Of a stretch of DNA of 34,493 nucleotides, positions 24,484 to 33,187 are shown one piece after another (position 1 is the stretch's first letter; each line of letters starts with the position of its first letter). The stretch lies in assembly GCF_000739635.1 (NCBI RefSeq), contig NZ_BATQ01000132.1:1-34493 (forward strand), read 5' to 3'. Below the pieces are notes generated by a model. The model was not told the DNA's origin. It saw only the letters and a program-made list of their open reading frames with translations, and searched no databases. This stretch comes from Verrucomicrobium sp. BvORR034 (GTDB lineage: Bacteria; Verrucomicrobiota; Verrucomicrobiia; Verrucomicrobiales; Verrucomicrobiaceae). Position numbers and translations under genes: made by a program.

Positions 24484-25299
24484 TTATGGCTTGCTACCAC
24501 CCTCAAATACTTTGAAAAAGTCTGACTCCTTTTCGATATTTTGGTAAACCAGGTTGCTCATCCGCCCAAAACAGCATCGCATATGCTGCATGGCTTGAGA
24601 TTTACCGCGAACAGCAACGATGTGAACATCAACGATTGGACTCCTGCTTCCACATCCATGGTGATATACAGTGTGCCCGTAGATGCCAAATAACACGGGC
24701 GCAAAGTCCACAACATTTGTTCGATTGAGAGGCAGCCACTTCACCCCCCGCCGTTTGATTTCATTGTAGATTGCCCCTCCGGTATCGCACTTTCTTGGTC
24801 TAAAAACGCTATCAGTGCGGCCTAGATTCCACATTGGCCCATTTGTTCCGCAGCTTCCATTAAGGGACTTCCACGTACGCACAGTGGTCATGAAGAAACA
24901 GGGGTGGCTATGACGGTCCCCATTCTCCAACCTTTGCACAGAGATGACGGGATATAGCTTCAATTCTTCGACCAACGGTTCTATGCTTCGAATTAAAAAA
25001 GCGTCTGAGTCAAGAAACACCAATACATCCTCCTCGGCAACCAGCGATTGACTGATTACATGCCGGGTAAGCTTGTTCAGCCTCGCAACGTGACGTCCTG
25101 ATGAACGTGAGTTTGGAGGATCCACGACCCCGCTTCTGGCAACGTAGCAAGTAGAAGAAGAGTACATTGAACACACTTCATCAGCATCATCTTCAAGGTA
25201 CAACCAGAATCGATGAGGCGTTGCGACATTCCCTTCAATGAATCGTCGTTGAATATCAATCCATCGCGTACTCGTGTGGACGGACAAAAAATGAATCAT
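24484..25299 (-). CDS. DXD-containing glycosyltransferase-like protein
   Basis: 271 residues from ATG 25299 (a GTG nine bases upstream is also possible). An MIHFLSVHTSTRWIDIQRRFI opening and FWLYLEDDADEV lead to VLVFLDSDAFLIRSIEPLVEEL (93-112), in which L-D-S-D-A is a typical GT-A metal and sugar-nucleotide motif; the WNLGRTDSVFRPRKCDTGGAIYNEI stretch resembles the acceptor-side loop of such enzymes. No named family is recognised. It is convergent with the pyruvyl transferase gene and divergent from the second sulfotransferase gene, with only 60 bases between the divergent starts. This gene and the next ones are noticeably more AT-rich than the left half of the window, a sign of separate origin. 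Confidence 0.6.
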   Translation of the reverse strand: MIHFLSVHTSTRWIDIQRRFIEGNVATPHRFWLYLEDDADEVCSMYSSSTCYVARSGVVDPPNSRSSGRHVARLNKLTRHVISQSLVAEEDVLVFLDSDAFLIRSIEPLVEELKLYPVISVQRLENGDRHSHPCFFMTTVRTWKSLNGSCGTNGPMWNLGRTDSVFRPRKCDTGGAIYNEIKRRGVKWLPLNRTNVVDFAPVLFGIYGHTVYHHGCGSRSPIVDVHIVAVRGKSQAMQHMRCCFGRMSNLVYQNIEKESDFFKVFEGGSKP

Positions 25300-25359
25300 A
25301 GTGAGCACATGCTAGTTTTTGTTTTGCTAGGAGCCAGAACGCGTAAGATATCACCACTA

Positions 25360-25998
25360 ATGATCGCATCCCTACCGAAGCCATTTATTTTCATCCATAT
25401 TCCAAAATGTGCAGGAACAAGCATCGAAAACGCGCTCATGAATTCATGTTTGGGCGTGCCGGATTGGAGCAAACTCTCCAAAGAGATGGCTCGACGCCAC
25501 TGTCTTCCTCCGACTGGCAGGCAACACAACAAAATCAAGTGGTTCCAAAAAAGCAACTACGACTTACCAGCATATTTTAAATTCGCTTTTGTGAGAAACC
25601 CATGGAGCCGAGCGGTCTCTCAAGTTCGCTACTTGCAAGCCAGGACTGGGAAGCAAGTATTCAATGGGAAATGCATTTCTGATAACCTTAAGATCCTATG
25701 CTTCACGAGGCAGTGGTTATGGGGTCAGGACTTAGGTGCACAGCAATCAGACTACTTGACCGATAAAGAGGGAAGACTTAACGTGGACTTTATCGGGAGA
25801 TTTGAACATCTTGAGGCCGATTTTTCTCTTATTTGCAACCGGTTGGGAATCAAAACTCCAGAGTTGCCACATATTTTCAAACAAGAAGATTTAGGTCACT
25901 ACTCCACGCACTATGACGAAGAGCTTGTCCAGCAAATTGGGCAAAAGTACTGTGACGACATCAGGCTGTTTGGTTATCAGTTTGAAAGGCAATACTGA
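25360..25998 (+). CDS. Sulfotransferase family protein (second copy)
   Basis: 212 residues from ATG 25360. The frame is open back to 25213, but that part overlaps the divergent gene. The 5'-phosphosulfate loop FIFIHIPKCAGTSIENAL (9-26) is nearly identical to that of the gene at 20424-21056, and the 3'-phosphate site is FAFVRNPWSRAVSQVRYLQ (75-93). Then follow VDFIGRFEHLEADFSLICNRLG and a C-terminal YCDDIRLFGYQFE, all typical of sulfotransferase_2/carbohydrate sulfotransferases. Outside the motifs it differs from the first copy, so the two probably modify different positions or acceptors. It ends 13 bases from the convergent APS kinase gene. Confidence 0.9.
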   Translation: MIASLPKPFIFIHIPKCAGTSIENALMNSCLGVPDWSKLSKEMARRHCLPPTGRQHNKIKWFQKSNYDLPAYFKFAFVRNPWSRAVSQVRYLQARTGKQVFNGKCISDNLKILCFTRQWLWGQDLGAQQSDYLTDKEGRLNVDFIGRFEHLEADFSLICNRLGIKTPELPHIFKQEDLGHYSTHYDEELVQQIGQKYCDDIRLFGYQFERQY

Positions 25999-26011
25999 TT
26001 GGAGATGGATG

Positions 26012-26581
26012 CTACAACTTCAAACCTATCCGCTGAATGACAAACTCTGCAATTTCCAAAGGGCCTTCATTGGGGGCCACAATAAACTCGGCTTCCCGCA
26101 CCGGATCAATGGGCTCAAATTTCGAGGAGATCCCAGTCATGTCATTGACTTCACCCCTGAGCGCCTGGGCATAAAGCCCCTTTGCATCACGTGCCACACA
26201 GGTTTCTGCACTTACAGGGAGGTACACAAAGTGAACTCTTACGTCTCCTAGAAGTAAAGCAACAAGACTACGCTGATGCACAAGTGGTGTGATACACGCC
26301 ACAACTACAACATTCCCAAATCGAGCCACGAGGTTGGCGACTTCCGCGACCCGTCGGATATTCTCAGTACGATCTGCAACAGAATACCCAAGGTCCTTGC
26401 ATAGACCTTTGCGAACTTCATCTCCATCCAAAACGATTAGCTGACTTCCATTTTTGGTCAATCGCTCAAGAAGGTTCAGGGCCAAAGTGGTTTTTCCAGA
26501 CGATGGTCTTCCGAAGATCCAGATTACCAATCCTGACGATGGAATGCAAGAAGTCCCCAGACTGTCATAATTCTCACTCAT
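26012..26581 (-). CDS. cysC: Adenylyl-sulfate (APS) kinase
   Basis: 189 residues from ATG 26581. It phosphorylates adenosine 5'-phosphosulfate to PAPS, the donor used by sulfotransferases. Visible are the Walker A loop IFGRPSSGKTTLA (a variant of the usual GLSGAGKST), VLDGDEVRKGLCKDLGYSVADRTENIRRVAEVANLV, the VVVACITPLVHQR strand, ETCVARDAKGLYAQALRGEV and NDMTGISSKFEP, the complete family pattern. The frame is open to 26767, but the extra 62 residues do not resemble the family and would overlap the next gene upstream, so the shorter form is preferred. No ATP sulfurylase gene is in the window. Its place beside two sulfotransferase genes, away from assimilation genes, points to PAPS supply for glycan sulfation. 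Confidence 0.93.
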   Translation of the reverse strand: MSENYDSLGTSCIPSSGLVIWIFGRPSSGKTTLALNLLERLTKNGSQLIVLDGDEVRKGLCKDLGYSVADRTENIRRVAEVANLVARFGNVVVVACITPLVHQRSLVALLLGDVRVHFVYLPVSAETCVARDAKGLYAQALRGEVNDMTGISSKFEPIDPVREAEFIVAPNEGPLEIAEFVIQRIGLKL

Positions 26582-26729
26582 AGTGATGTCATCAGTGAAG
26601 TTCGTGCGCCCCCGAAAGGTCATAGGCAAAGCCCACAACGCTGGAGTCGCATCGTAAATGGGCTTCCCATTAGATTCTTTGCTCTGATGAGCATTGCCGC
26701 AGCGTTCGCTCATTAGACCTCTGCTACTT

Positions 26730-26975
26730 TTAAAAGAGCTCATTAAGCAACTCAAACAACCACTCAAGGAATTTGTGAAGAGGCTCCCAATATCTCTCTA
26801 ATACTCCGAGTGGCAGAAATAAGTAGTAGAGTATTATTCCGACACCCCGATCGGAACTTATGATGTTGAAGTAGTCCAACACAGCATAAATCGGGTAAAG
26901 CAGAAAGTATCCTAGCAAAAAAACAGCGACGCACCCTACATGGCGTCCAGTTTTAGATTCGCTTTCCTCCTTCAT
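26730..26975 (-). CDS. Small two-helix membrane protein, translationally coupled to the RHS gene (candidate immunity protein)
   Basis: 81 residues. MKEESESKTGRHVG is a charged N-terminus; GCVAVFLLGYFLLYPIYAVLDYF and GVGIILYYLFLPLGVL are two membrane segments, and the tail (RYWEPLHKFLEWLFELLNELF) is amphipathic and aromatic-rich. Its ATG overlaps the RHS stop codon as ATGA (26975-26972), a classic coupling arrangement. Polymorphic-toxin genes are commonly followed directly by their immunity gene, and a membrane immunity protein would fit a toxin acting on the membrane or in the periplasm. No family is recognised, so the role is inferred from position only. A holin-like or anchoring role is also possible. 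Confidence 0.7.
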   Translation of the reverse strand: MKEESESKTGRHVGCVAVFLLGYFLLYPIYAVLDYFNIISSDRGVGIILYYLFLPLGVLERYWEPLHKFLEWLFELLNELF

Positions 26976-29900
26976 CGCGTGAGAATGGATTGAACTTTAG
27001 TCGCATGTGCATCCACATCTTTCGTAGCGGGAACAGAGAGCCCTGCTCCATTCTTTGTGGAAGAGTCGGGTCTCGGGTCGTAGCCATACATAGCGTTGGC
27101 ACCATACTTGGCAATAAACCACGCATGCATGGCATCGTTTGCTTTCGCATGACCTGTGCCTCGATTGAGTGGCTTAGGAAGGCTAGATGCGGCCGCAACA
27201 AGGGCTGCAATGTCCGGATTAGAAGCAGCGCCAGCAGCCCCCCCCTTCCCTCCCAACGTTTCGTACAGATTGTTGACGTACTCTGAATACTTCTGCGTAT
27301 TGGCCGCACTTGATGTGATATGATCCGGGATCTTACCGTCCAGGCCGTGCCCTATGCCGGTCGCATATCCGCTAAGTTTTCCACCACCACTATCACGGGT
27401 GTGGGCATACGTGTCCCCCAGAGTGTGTATCGCAAAACCAGTTTCCCAATCTGTAGAAAACTCACCGCCTTTGATTGCGCCCGCAATGTTTGTCCTTGCC
27501 TTCTTGATCGCTGTGTCATCTGCACCACTTAGATAGTGAAGCCCGCGCTGAATGTTTCCCATGATGCCCAATTTTTCAGCCATGTCCTTCGTGTCTGACA
27601 CAGATGGGGCTGGCGATTTCCCGCCAGTAATCTGGGCTTTAGCCGCCTTCGTTTGTACGTTTTTCACCGCGCTACCAGCCTCGTATGCAACCTCTACTGC
27701 ATCAAATCTTGCAACCTCATCTGGAATCTGTGAATAGTATGCTAACGCGAACGCTCGCTGCTGCGGGACCCCTGCCGCCAGGGCTACCGCGTAAGTAGTG
27801 TAGAAATGCCCCGCCTCAGCCCACAGCCCTTTCGCATCAAACTTTGTCCACGGATTCTGCCGTACATACGCGTACAAGTTGGAGCCATCCACAAAGCCCG
27901 CTGGGTCCCGCGTAATGAACGTCCCGGTCTCAATATCACGGTACCGGTACCCTTCATTCAACAATCCTGTTGGGTCCTCATCTTTACTGTTCGCGCGCTG
28001 GCGGTCGGGATTCGCACCCGTTTCTTCAGGTCGGCGGCCAAACGCTTCGTACTGCGCCTGCCAGGTCATCGTGCTGGTGCTCTCATCCACCTTTGCCACG
28101 ACATCACCTCGGACGCTGCTGTGCGCCAGGCTCGCCGCACCGCTGCGCACACTGTAGAGGATGCCTCCCACCCCGCCGCCTTGATCGGGCCCCCTCACGT
28201 ATTCCACCGTGGGACTGGGCAGGCTTCCCACGCTGGTGCCGGGACTGGCGGCATACTCCTGGATGCTGACTCCGCCCTGGAAGCTTAGCACTGTCGGGGC
28301 GCCCAACTCCTCACGAGACACCCGGCGGGTGCGGGCGTCATAGCTGTACTCATAAAGACCGCGATCACCCGGAGTCGCCGGGGTTTGCAGGTCAAGCGTG
28401 AGGAGGCGCGTCCACACGTCGTAGCTGTAGGTATCAGTGCGCGTGTCATCGATGCGGCTGGTGCGAGCTCCGGTGAGATCATAGGTGAATGCTACCACAC
28501 TGGTGTCTGGTCGGGTGAGGCTGGCGATCTGGTTGGCTCCGGTGCCGTTGCCTCCGTTGCCGATGGCATAGGTGGTGGCGCCAGCCTCAGGACCGCCGAA
28601 GACCTCGCGCGAGATGCGGTTGTCCGCCTTGTCATAAGTGTAGTTGGTAACGATAGCCGGATCCACACCTCGCTGGTCGGCCTCCACAATGAGGCGATGG
28701 GTGCCGTCATACGCGCAGGTGAGCACTCGGGTGGGCAGGCTGCCCACGGCACTGCTTTCCTCCAGGGCGATGAGATTACCTGCCAGATCATACTCATAGG
28801 TCTGGAGCAGACGCGTGGTGGTGCCGTCGGGCTCTTTCACATGCAGTTCAACGACGCGGTTGCGCACGTCGTAGGTGCGATTCTCCGTGCTGCTATCGGT
28901 GAGGGTTTTCACCAGCAGGTTCCCCTGCGGATCATAGGAAAAACTAGTAAGTCGCGTGGGCTCGCCACTCACCACATCCTCCTGGGTGAGGAGGCGGTTG
29001 CCGGGATCGTAAGTGCGGGTAAGCACACGGCTCGTCTTGTCGTAAGTCGTGGTGAGGCGGTTGCTGGCCTGGTCGTAGGTATGAGTGTGAGTGAGACCGG
29101 AACTGGTCTCACTCAAGACCCGATTGAGGGCATCATAGGTCTGGGCGGTATCCCGCCAGGTGTACCCGGCGTGGGTGACGGAGAGGAGGTTGCCCACATC
29201 GTCATAGGTGCGGGTGCGATTGTCCTGGGTTTGACTAGGGACGGTTTCGCTGGTGAGACGGTTGCGCACATCGTAGGCATACTCGATCACGCGACCCTCT
29301 GCATCTTCATAGCTGACCTTGTTGAGGTCATTGTAGACGTTGGTCTCCGTGGCCTCCAGAGCAGTATCGGCATCATGCACGGTGGTGAGGAGTCGGTTGA
29401 GACCGTCGTATGTAAAGCGAACAATGCAGTCACGACCGTCTGTCTGGCGGGTGCGGTTGCCGACCTGGTCATAGGCATAACTCACAATGATGTCATCGCC
29501 AACCGAGGGCGTGGTGGCGGTGCTTAGGAGACGGTTGAGGTTGTCGTAGGTGTTGACCGTAACATTGCCCAGGGGATCTGTGACGGAGACGGCATTGCCA
29601 TTCGCGTCATAGGAGGTTTCCGTGATCGCACCGTCGGCAGCGGTCATAATCGCGGGCCGGTTCGCCGCATCATAGTCTGTCGTGGTGGTGTTGCCATTGG
29701 CGTCCGTCACCGAGATGACGTTGCCCACAAAGTCATACGCGGTGACGATGAGCCGGGAGATGGCCGCAAGCTCTTCCTCGATCTTCCGGTTCCTGTCGTC
29801 GTAGGTGAAGGTGGTGACGTGCAGGTTGGGATCGGTTTGAGACACCTGATTACCAGCGTCGTCGTAGTCCATGAGCACCTCAGGTGAGCCGCCACCCGGA

Positions 29901-32900
29901 TTGGGGAAGACCGTGCGGATGCGACGGCCAGCGTCATCGTAGTGATGTGTGGTCACACGGCCCATCTCATCCGTCAGCGTGCGCTCCAGCCCGGCCGGTG
30001 TATAGGTTTTTTCAGTAAAGGTGGTGTCAGCAAAGGTGACACGAACCGGCCGATTCAGGGCGTCAAACTCAGTAGCGATCGAGTGTCCAAGCGGATCCGT
30101 GACCGAGACAGGGTTGCCAACATCGTCATAGCCCGTCTCCGTGGTGGCGATACCTCCGCCGTATTCGGCCGCCTGTTCGGTGGCGCGATAGAGGGCATCG
30201 TAAGTGAAGTGCGTGTCGTATCCACGGGGATCGCGGATGCGTACGGGCTTGAATCCGGAGACATCGAAGGCGCTGGACCCGCTGTTCGCTCCATAGAAAC
30301 GGCCGGTCGTGTGGTTCAGCGGATCCGTCGTACTAGTGAGACGCTGGATGTCGTCGTACTCAAAGGTCGTGACGTTGTTTCGGGGGTCCGTGGTGGAAAG
30401 CCGCGAGCCTAACGCATTGTACGTATGTGACGTGACCAGCGGAGGACCGTCATCCATGTCCCGCGTACTAGAGAGAAGACGATTGAGACGGTCGTAGGTG
30501 TGCCATGTCATGTGGCCGTTTTCATCCTCCTCCTGGATCTTGTTCCCCGCCGTGTCGTAGCCCATGTAACGGGAGGAACCGTCCTCAAAATCCGTCTGAA
30601 TGAGGCGATTGGCGTCGTCATAGACAAACTCCGTCTCCAGTCCGCGCCCATCGGTCATCTTGGTCCGGTTTCCATTGGCGTCGCGATCAAAGGAGCGAGG
30701 CATGAGGCCGCCTACATTTTCCGTGGCCTTGTAGCCATAAGCATCGGCGGTGTAGGTGGTGACGAGGTCGTTGCCCGCACTCACCCCGTTTTGCACCGTA
30801 GTCTTTGTGAGGAACGAGGGGAAGCTCCCGTTGCCGTACTCATAATCGGTTTGCCGAACCAGCAAACCGCCGGCAGCTCGTACTTTTTCTGAATGACGAA
30901 GCCCTCGGGTGCTGTCCACATCGTACTCCGTACGCCTCCCTTCCTCATCAATGACGAGCGTCATCACCCGCGCACCTGGGAGAGTCGGGTCTTCCGAGAG
31001 GTACTCAAAGGTTTTAGTCTTGCCGAGCGCGTTTGTCTGGCTCGTGGGGTCGGAATAGCGCGTAACAAAGATGGGGCTATTCTTCAGCGCAGCAGGAAGC
31101 CATGGGAAAACATCGTCCACCGACCACGAGTCCTCGTAAGCAAACGTCGTCGTGTTGCCACTGTAATCATCAATCCTGGACAAGGCCATGTTGGCCTCCG
31201 GATTGAACCTGAACACCTCAGTGACATTGGTCGGATGCTTGAGCGCAAGGCGCGTCCATAGAATGAGGAAAAAGCGTTTGCGCGGGCTGCCTGTGTCAAA
31301 GAAGAGATCCTCAAACTCCTTGGCATCAATGAACTCCGGCTGAGAGAACGTGTAAACCCTGCTCTTGCCCAAAGCATCGGTAACCGTATTGACGCGATTT
31401 CCCGTAAGATAGCTGCGAAACCCATCCGGTTCACTTGGATCAGCCTCAAACTGAATACGCAAAGGGGCCGCGGCTTGGGAGAAGATGCTGAAGTTGTTGT
31501 CGGGCAGCGTCACGCGCTGGACCACCCTGGGAAGACCGGGCTGCAGGTACCACGTAGGAGTGCCAGATGCGGTAGAGTAGGTCTCCTTTGAATGGTCAAA
31601 TGCGTACAGAAAGCGGTGAGACCGCCCTAGAGGGTCTGTGATCGCAGAGACATTGTAGTGGTAGAAGTACTGAGGAGGAGGCGACGGCTGCCCTGGAGAA
31701 GGCGGAGGCTGAGGAGTATTGTCTGGCTCAGTGGCTCCCGCATAGCCATAGCGAATTCGGATGCCCTCTGGCCGACCGACCTCGATCAGCCGCTGGAAGG
31801 TATTGCCTCCGAAAGTGACGGTTCCGTAGCGATAAGTCGTGCGATTTCCGCGGGGATCCGTAACGGCCGTGATAAGCTGGCCAGTTCGCTCAACCGTAAT
31901 GCTGCGGCTCCCGCAGGCAATGGTCTGCGGGATCAAAGTACCCGTACCACTGAAAGAGAAGTCGATCTCATTCCCCATGCGATCGGTGGCCTTTTTGAGA
32001 CGGCAGTAGGAATAATACTGCATCTTGGGCGGTGAAGCACCGGGATTGAGCTGGTAGCTCTGAAGCAGGCCTGCGGTTTCGAACTCGAGCTTAGTTCCGA
32101 ATTTTCGGGTGAACAAGAAACGCCACTGCGAGCGTGGGTCGCCAGGATTCACCACCTCAAGGCGCATGAGAAAGGAGTCCTTCTCAGACCGATTGGAGGC
32201 AATGGGCATGAAATAGGGCGAAGCTCCCCCGCCCGCCTTGTTCCATATCAGAACAAACCGGTGCGAGGCCCCGTTTTCATCCACCACAAAGGTGTAGTCA
32301 GGATCGGGGCGTTCCACCTCGCACTGGTGTCCTGAGGGAGCATCAGCATCTTTCCATGTGAATTTGACATGGGCCGCCAGACCAGATGTCCAGCAGGGGC
32401 CAAAAGGCTTATCAACCTGCTGACTGGGCTTCAATCCAGGGTGGGTGCTCCATTGCTCTTCAGAAACACTGCGTTTTACTGCAAGAGCGAGCTCGCCGCC
32501 AGGCAGAGGCACATAGATGTCGCTGGTGTCGTGCCTGAGAGACAAGGTGAGGGCATCTACGTAGGTCTCTTCTGAGTCCTCGTCAGACTCATCCGCCGAT
32601 TGGGGTTTTGAATCCGATAGAGGCAAACCATTCAATGCCACCTTGCGATATTGTGGCCCGGATGCCTCGGAGAAGTCTTGGAAGGAGGACGGATTGTCAC
32701 ATGGCCCCTCACTGCTGCTTGAGCTGCTGCTATCGGAGGAACTGGAACTGGAGGTCGAATAGGAGCTGCTGCTACTACTGCTGCTGCTCGAACTTGAACT
32801 GGATGACGATGAAGACGAGCTGCTGGAGCTCGACGAAGACGAACTGCTTGAGCCCGAACTGCTTCCGCTTCCTGAACTGGAACCACTGCTGCCAGAGCTG

Positions 32901-33187
32901 GACGAGCTGCTCGGTGTCGGGGTAGGCGTTGGAGTCGGCGTCGGAGTGACGGGCACAAACGTTGGCGTTACCGGTGCAAACGTCGGAGTCGGGGTAGGCG
33001 TCACCGGTACAAACGTCGGAGTGACGGGCGCAAACGTTGGTGTTGGCGTCACTGGCACAAAGGTTGGCGTGGGCGTGACCGGCGCAAACGTCGGAGTCGG
33101 AGTAACAGGCACAAACGTCGGTGTTGGCGTAGGCTCAATGTTGTTCGATGAACTTGGCACGTTGCTGGGGGAAGACGCCTTTTTCAT
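26972..33187 (-). CDS. Giant RHS/YD-repeat protein with mucin-like N-terminus and C-terminal toxin-like domain
   Basis: 2071 residues. Order: a short start (MKKASSPSNVPSSSNN) without a signal peptide; a Pro/Thr repeat with TPTFVPVTP/TPTFAPVTP units (19-92); a poly-Ser stretch (93-159); an N-terminal RHS domain (about 160-650) with DTSDIYVPLPGGELAL; many YD repeats (Y-D-x2-G-N/D-x3-S...D), for example TYDDVGNLLSVTHAG and TYDANGNAVSVTDP, to about 1690; the RHS core LNEGYRYRDIETGTFITRDP with SNLYAYVRQNPWTKFDAKGLW (to 1789); and a 282-residue C-terminal domain. RHS repeats form a cage that encloses a C-terminal effector, released after the core motif. The sequence is intact. The export route is unclear: Rhs toxins can be delivered by type VI systems, but none is visible here. 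It is coupled to the small membrane gene. Its neighbours are glycan enzymes, raising the possibility that the Ser/Thr stalk is glycosylated. Confidence 0.92.
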   Translation of the reverse strand: MKKASSPSNVPSSSNNIEPTPTPTFVPVTPTPTFAPVTPTPTFVPVTPTPTFAPVTPTFVPVTPTPTPTFAPVTPTFVPVTPTPTPTPTPTPSSSSSSGSSGSSSGSGSSSGSSSSSSSSSSSSSSSSSSSSSSSSSSSSSSYSTSSSSSSDSSSSSSSEGPCDNPSSFQDFSEASGPQYRKVALNGLPLSDSKPQSADESDEDSEETYVDALTLSLRHDTSDIYVPLPGGELALAVKRSVSEEQWSTHPGLKPSQQVDKPFGPCWTSGLAAHVKFTWKDADAPSGHQCEVERPDPDYTFVVDENGASHRFVLIWNKAGGGASPYFMPIASNRSEKDSFLMRLEVVNPGDPRSQWRFLFTRKFGTKLEFETAGLLQSYQLNPGASPPKMQYYSYCRLKKATDRMGNEIDFSFSGTGTLIPQTIACGSRSITVERTGQLITAVTDPRGNRTTYRYGTVTFGGNTFQRLIEVGRPEGIRIRYGYAGATEPDNTPQPPPSPGQPSPPPQYFYHYNVSAITDPLGRSHRFLYAFDHSKETYSTASGTPTWYLQPGLPRVVQRVTLPDNNFSIFSQAAAPLRIQFEADPSEPDGFRSYLTGNRVNTVTDALGKSRVYTFSQPEFIDAKEFEDLFFDTGSPRKRFFLILWTRLALKHPTNVTEVFRFNPEANMALSRIDDYSGNTTTFAYEDSWSVDDVFPWLPAALKNSPIFVTRYSDPTSQTNALGKTKTFEYLSEDPTLPGARVMTLVIDEEGRRTEYDVDSTRGLRHSEKVRAAGGLLVRQTDYEYGNGSFPSFLTKTTVQNGVSAGNDLVTTYTADAYGYKATENVGGLMPRSFDRDANGNRTKMTDGRGLETEFVYDDANRLIQTDFEDGSSRYMGYDTAGNKIQEEDENGHMTWHTYDRLNRLLSSTRDMDDGPPLVTSHTYNALGSRLSTTDPRNNVTTFEYDDIQRLTSTTDPLNHTTGRFYGANSGSSAFDVSGFKPVRIRDPRGYDTHFTYDALYRATEQAAEYGGGIATTETGYDDVGNPVSVTDPLGHSIATEFDALNRPVRVTFADTTFTEKTYTPAGLERTLTDEMGRVTTHHYDDAGRRIRTVFPNPGGGSPEVLMDYDDAGNQVSQTDPNLHVTTFTYDDRNRKIEEELAAISRLIVTAYDFVGNVISVTDANGNTTTTDYDAANRPAIMTAADGAITETSYDANGNAVSVTDPLGNVTVNTYDNLNRLLSTATTPSVGDDIIVSYAYDQVGNRTRQTDGRDCIVRFTYDGLNRLLTTVHDADTALEATETNVYNDLNKVSYEDAEGRVIEYAYDVRNRLTSETVPSQTQDNRTRTYDDVGNLLSVTHAGYTWRDTAQTYDALNRVLSETSSGLTHTHTYDQASNRLTTTYDKTSRVLTRTYDPGNRLLTQEDVVSGEPTRLTSFSYDPQGNLLVKTLTDSSTENRTYDVRNRVVELHVKEPDGTTTRLLQTYEYDLAGNLIALEESSAVGSLPTRVLTCAYDGTHRLIVEADQRGVDPAIVTNYTYDKADNRISREVFGGPEAGATTYAIGNGGNGTGANQIASLTRPDTSVVAFTYDLTGARTSRIDDTRTDTYSYDVWTRLLTLDLQTPATPGDRGLYEYSYDARTRRVSREELGAPTVLSFQGGVSIQEYAASPGTSVGSLPSPTVEYVRGPDQGGGVGGILYSVRSGAASLAHSSVRGDVVAKVDESTSTMTWQAQYEAFGRRPEETGANPDRQRANSKDEDPTGLLNEGYRYRDIETGTFITRDPAGFVDGSNLYAYVRQNPWTKFDAKGLWAEAGHFYTTYAVALAAGVPQQRAFALAYYSQIPDEVARFDAVEVAYEAGSAVKNVQTKAAKAQITGGKSPAPSVSDTKDMAEKLGIMGNIQRGLHYLSGADDTAIKKARTNIAGAIKGGEFSTDWETGFAIHTLGDTYAHTRDSGGGKLSGYATGIGHGLDGKIPDHITSSAANTQKYSEYVNNLYETLGGKGGAAGAASNPDIAALVAAASSLPKPLNRGTGHAKANDAMHAWFIAKYGANAMYGYDPRPDSSTKNGAGLSVPATKDVDAHATKVQSILTR
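26975..27820 (-). other. C-terminal effector domain of the RHS protein (possible zinc-phospholipase C-like fold)
   Basis: Residues 1790-2071 follow the RHS core. Helical segments carry regularly placed His and Asp: AEAGHFYTTYAVALAAG (His5 of the domain), AYYSQIPDEVARFDAVEVAYE, RGLHYLSGADD, FAIHTLGDTYAHTRDSG, GIGHGLDGKIPDHI and a late AMHAWFIAKYG. H-x3-D-x3-H in IHTLGDTYAH, an all-helical pattern and the GD-x2-AH motif recall bacterial zinc phospholipase C/S1-P1 nuclease proteins, whose metals are held by His and Asp from several helices. This is a structural guess. It could also be a metalloprotease or an unknown hydrolase. Confidence 0.5.
32711..32911 (-). repeat. Poly-serine coding tract
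   Basis: Encodes residues 93-159 of the RHS protein, nearly all Ser with Gly, Tyr, Thr and Asp breaks. Codons are mixed AGC, AGT, TCC and TCG, which shows the tract is maintained by selection or built by codon-level drift rather than by simple trinucleotide slippage. Confidence 0.85.
32912..33133 (-). repeat. Tandem repeat encoding Pro/Thr-rich stalk
   Basis: About seven units of 21 to 36 bases encode the residue pattern TPTF[VA]PV-TP. The units are imperfect copies of a sequence containing ACAAACGTCGG or GCAAACGT, with alternating V and A versions. Unit number could vary between strains through slippage. Confidence 0.85.

Noticed and set aside
28385-29527. Long plus-strand frame (380 codons) opposite the RHS repeats
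   Set aside because: It is antisense to the YD-repeat region; its Gly/Val/Ile repeats mirror the YD periodicity and resemble no family.
32912-33133. Regular tandem repeats considered as a CRISPR array
   Set aside because: Units are short, imperfect and in frame with the Pro/Thr stalk; no unique spacers and no cas genes.
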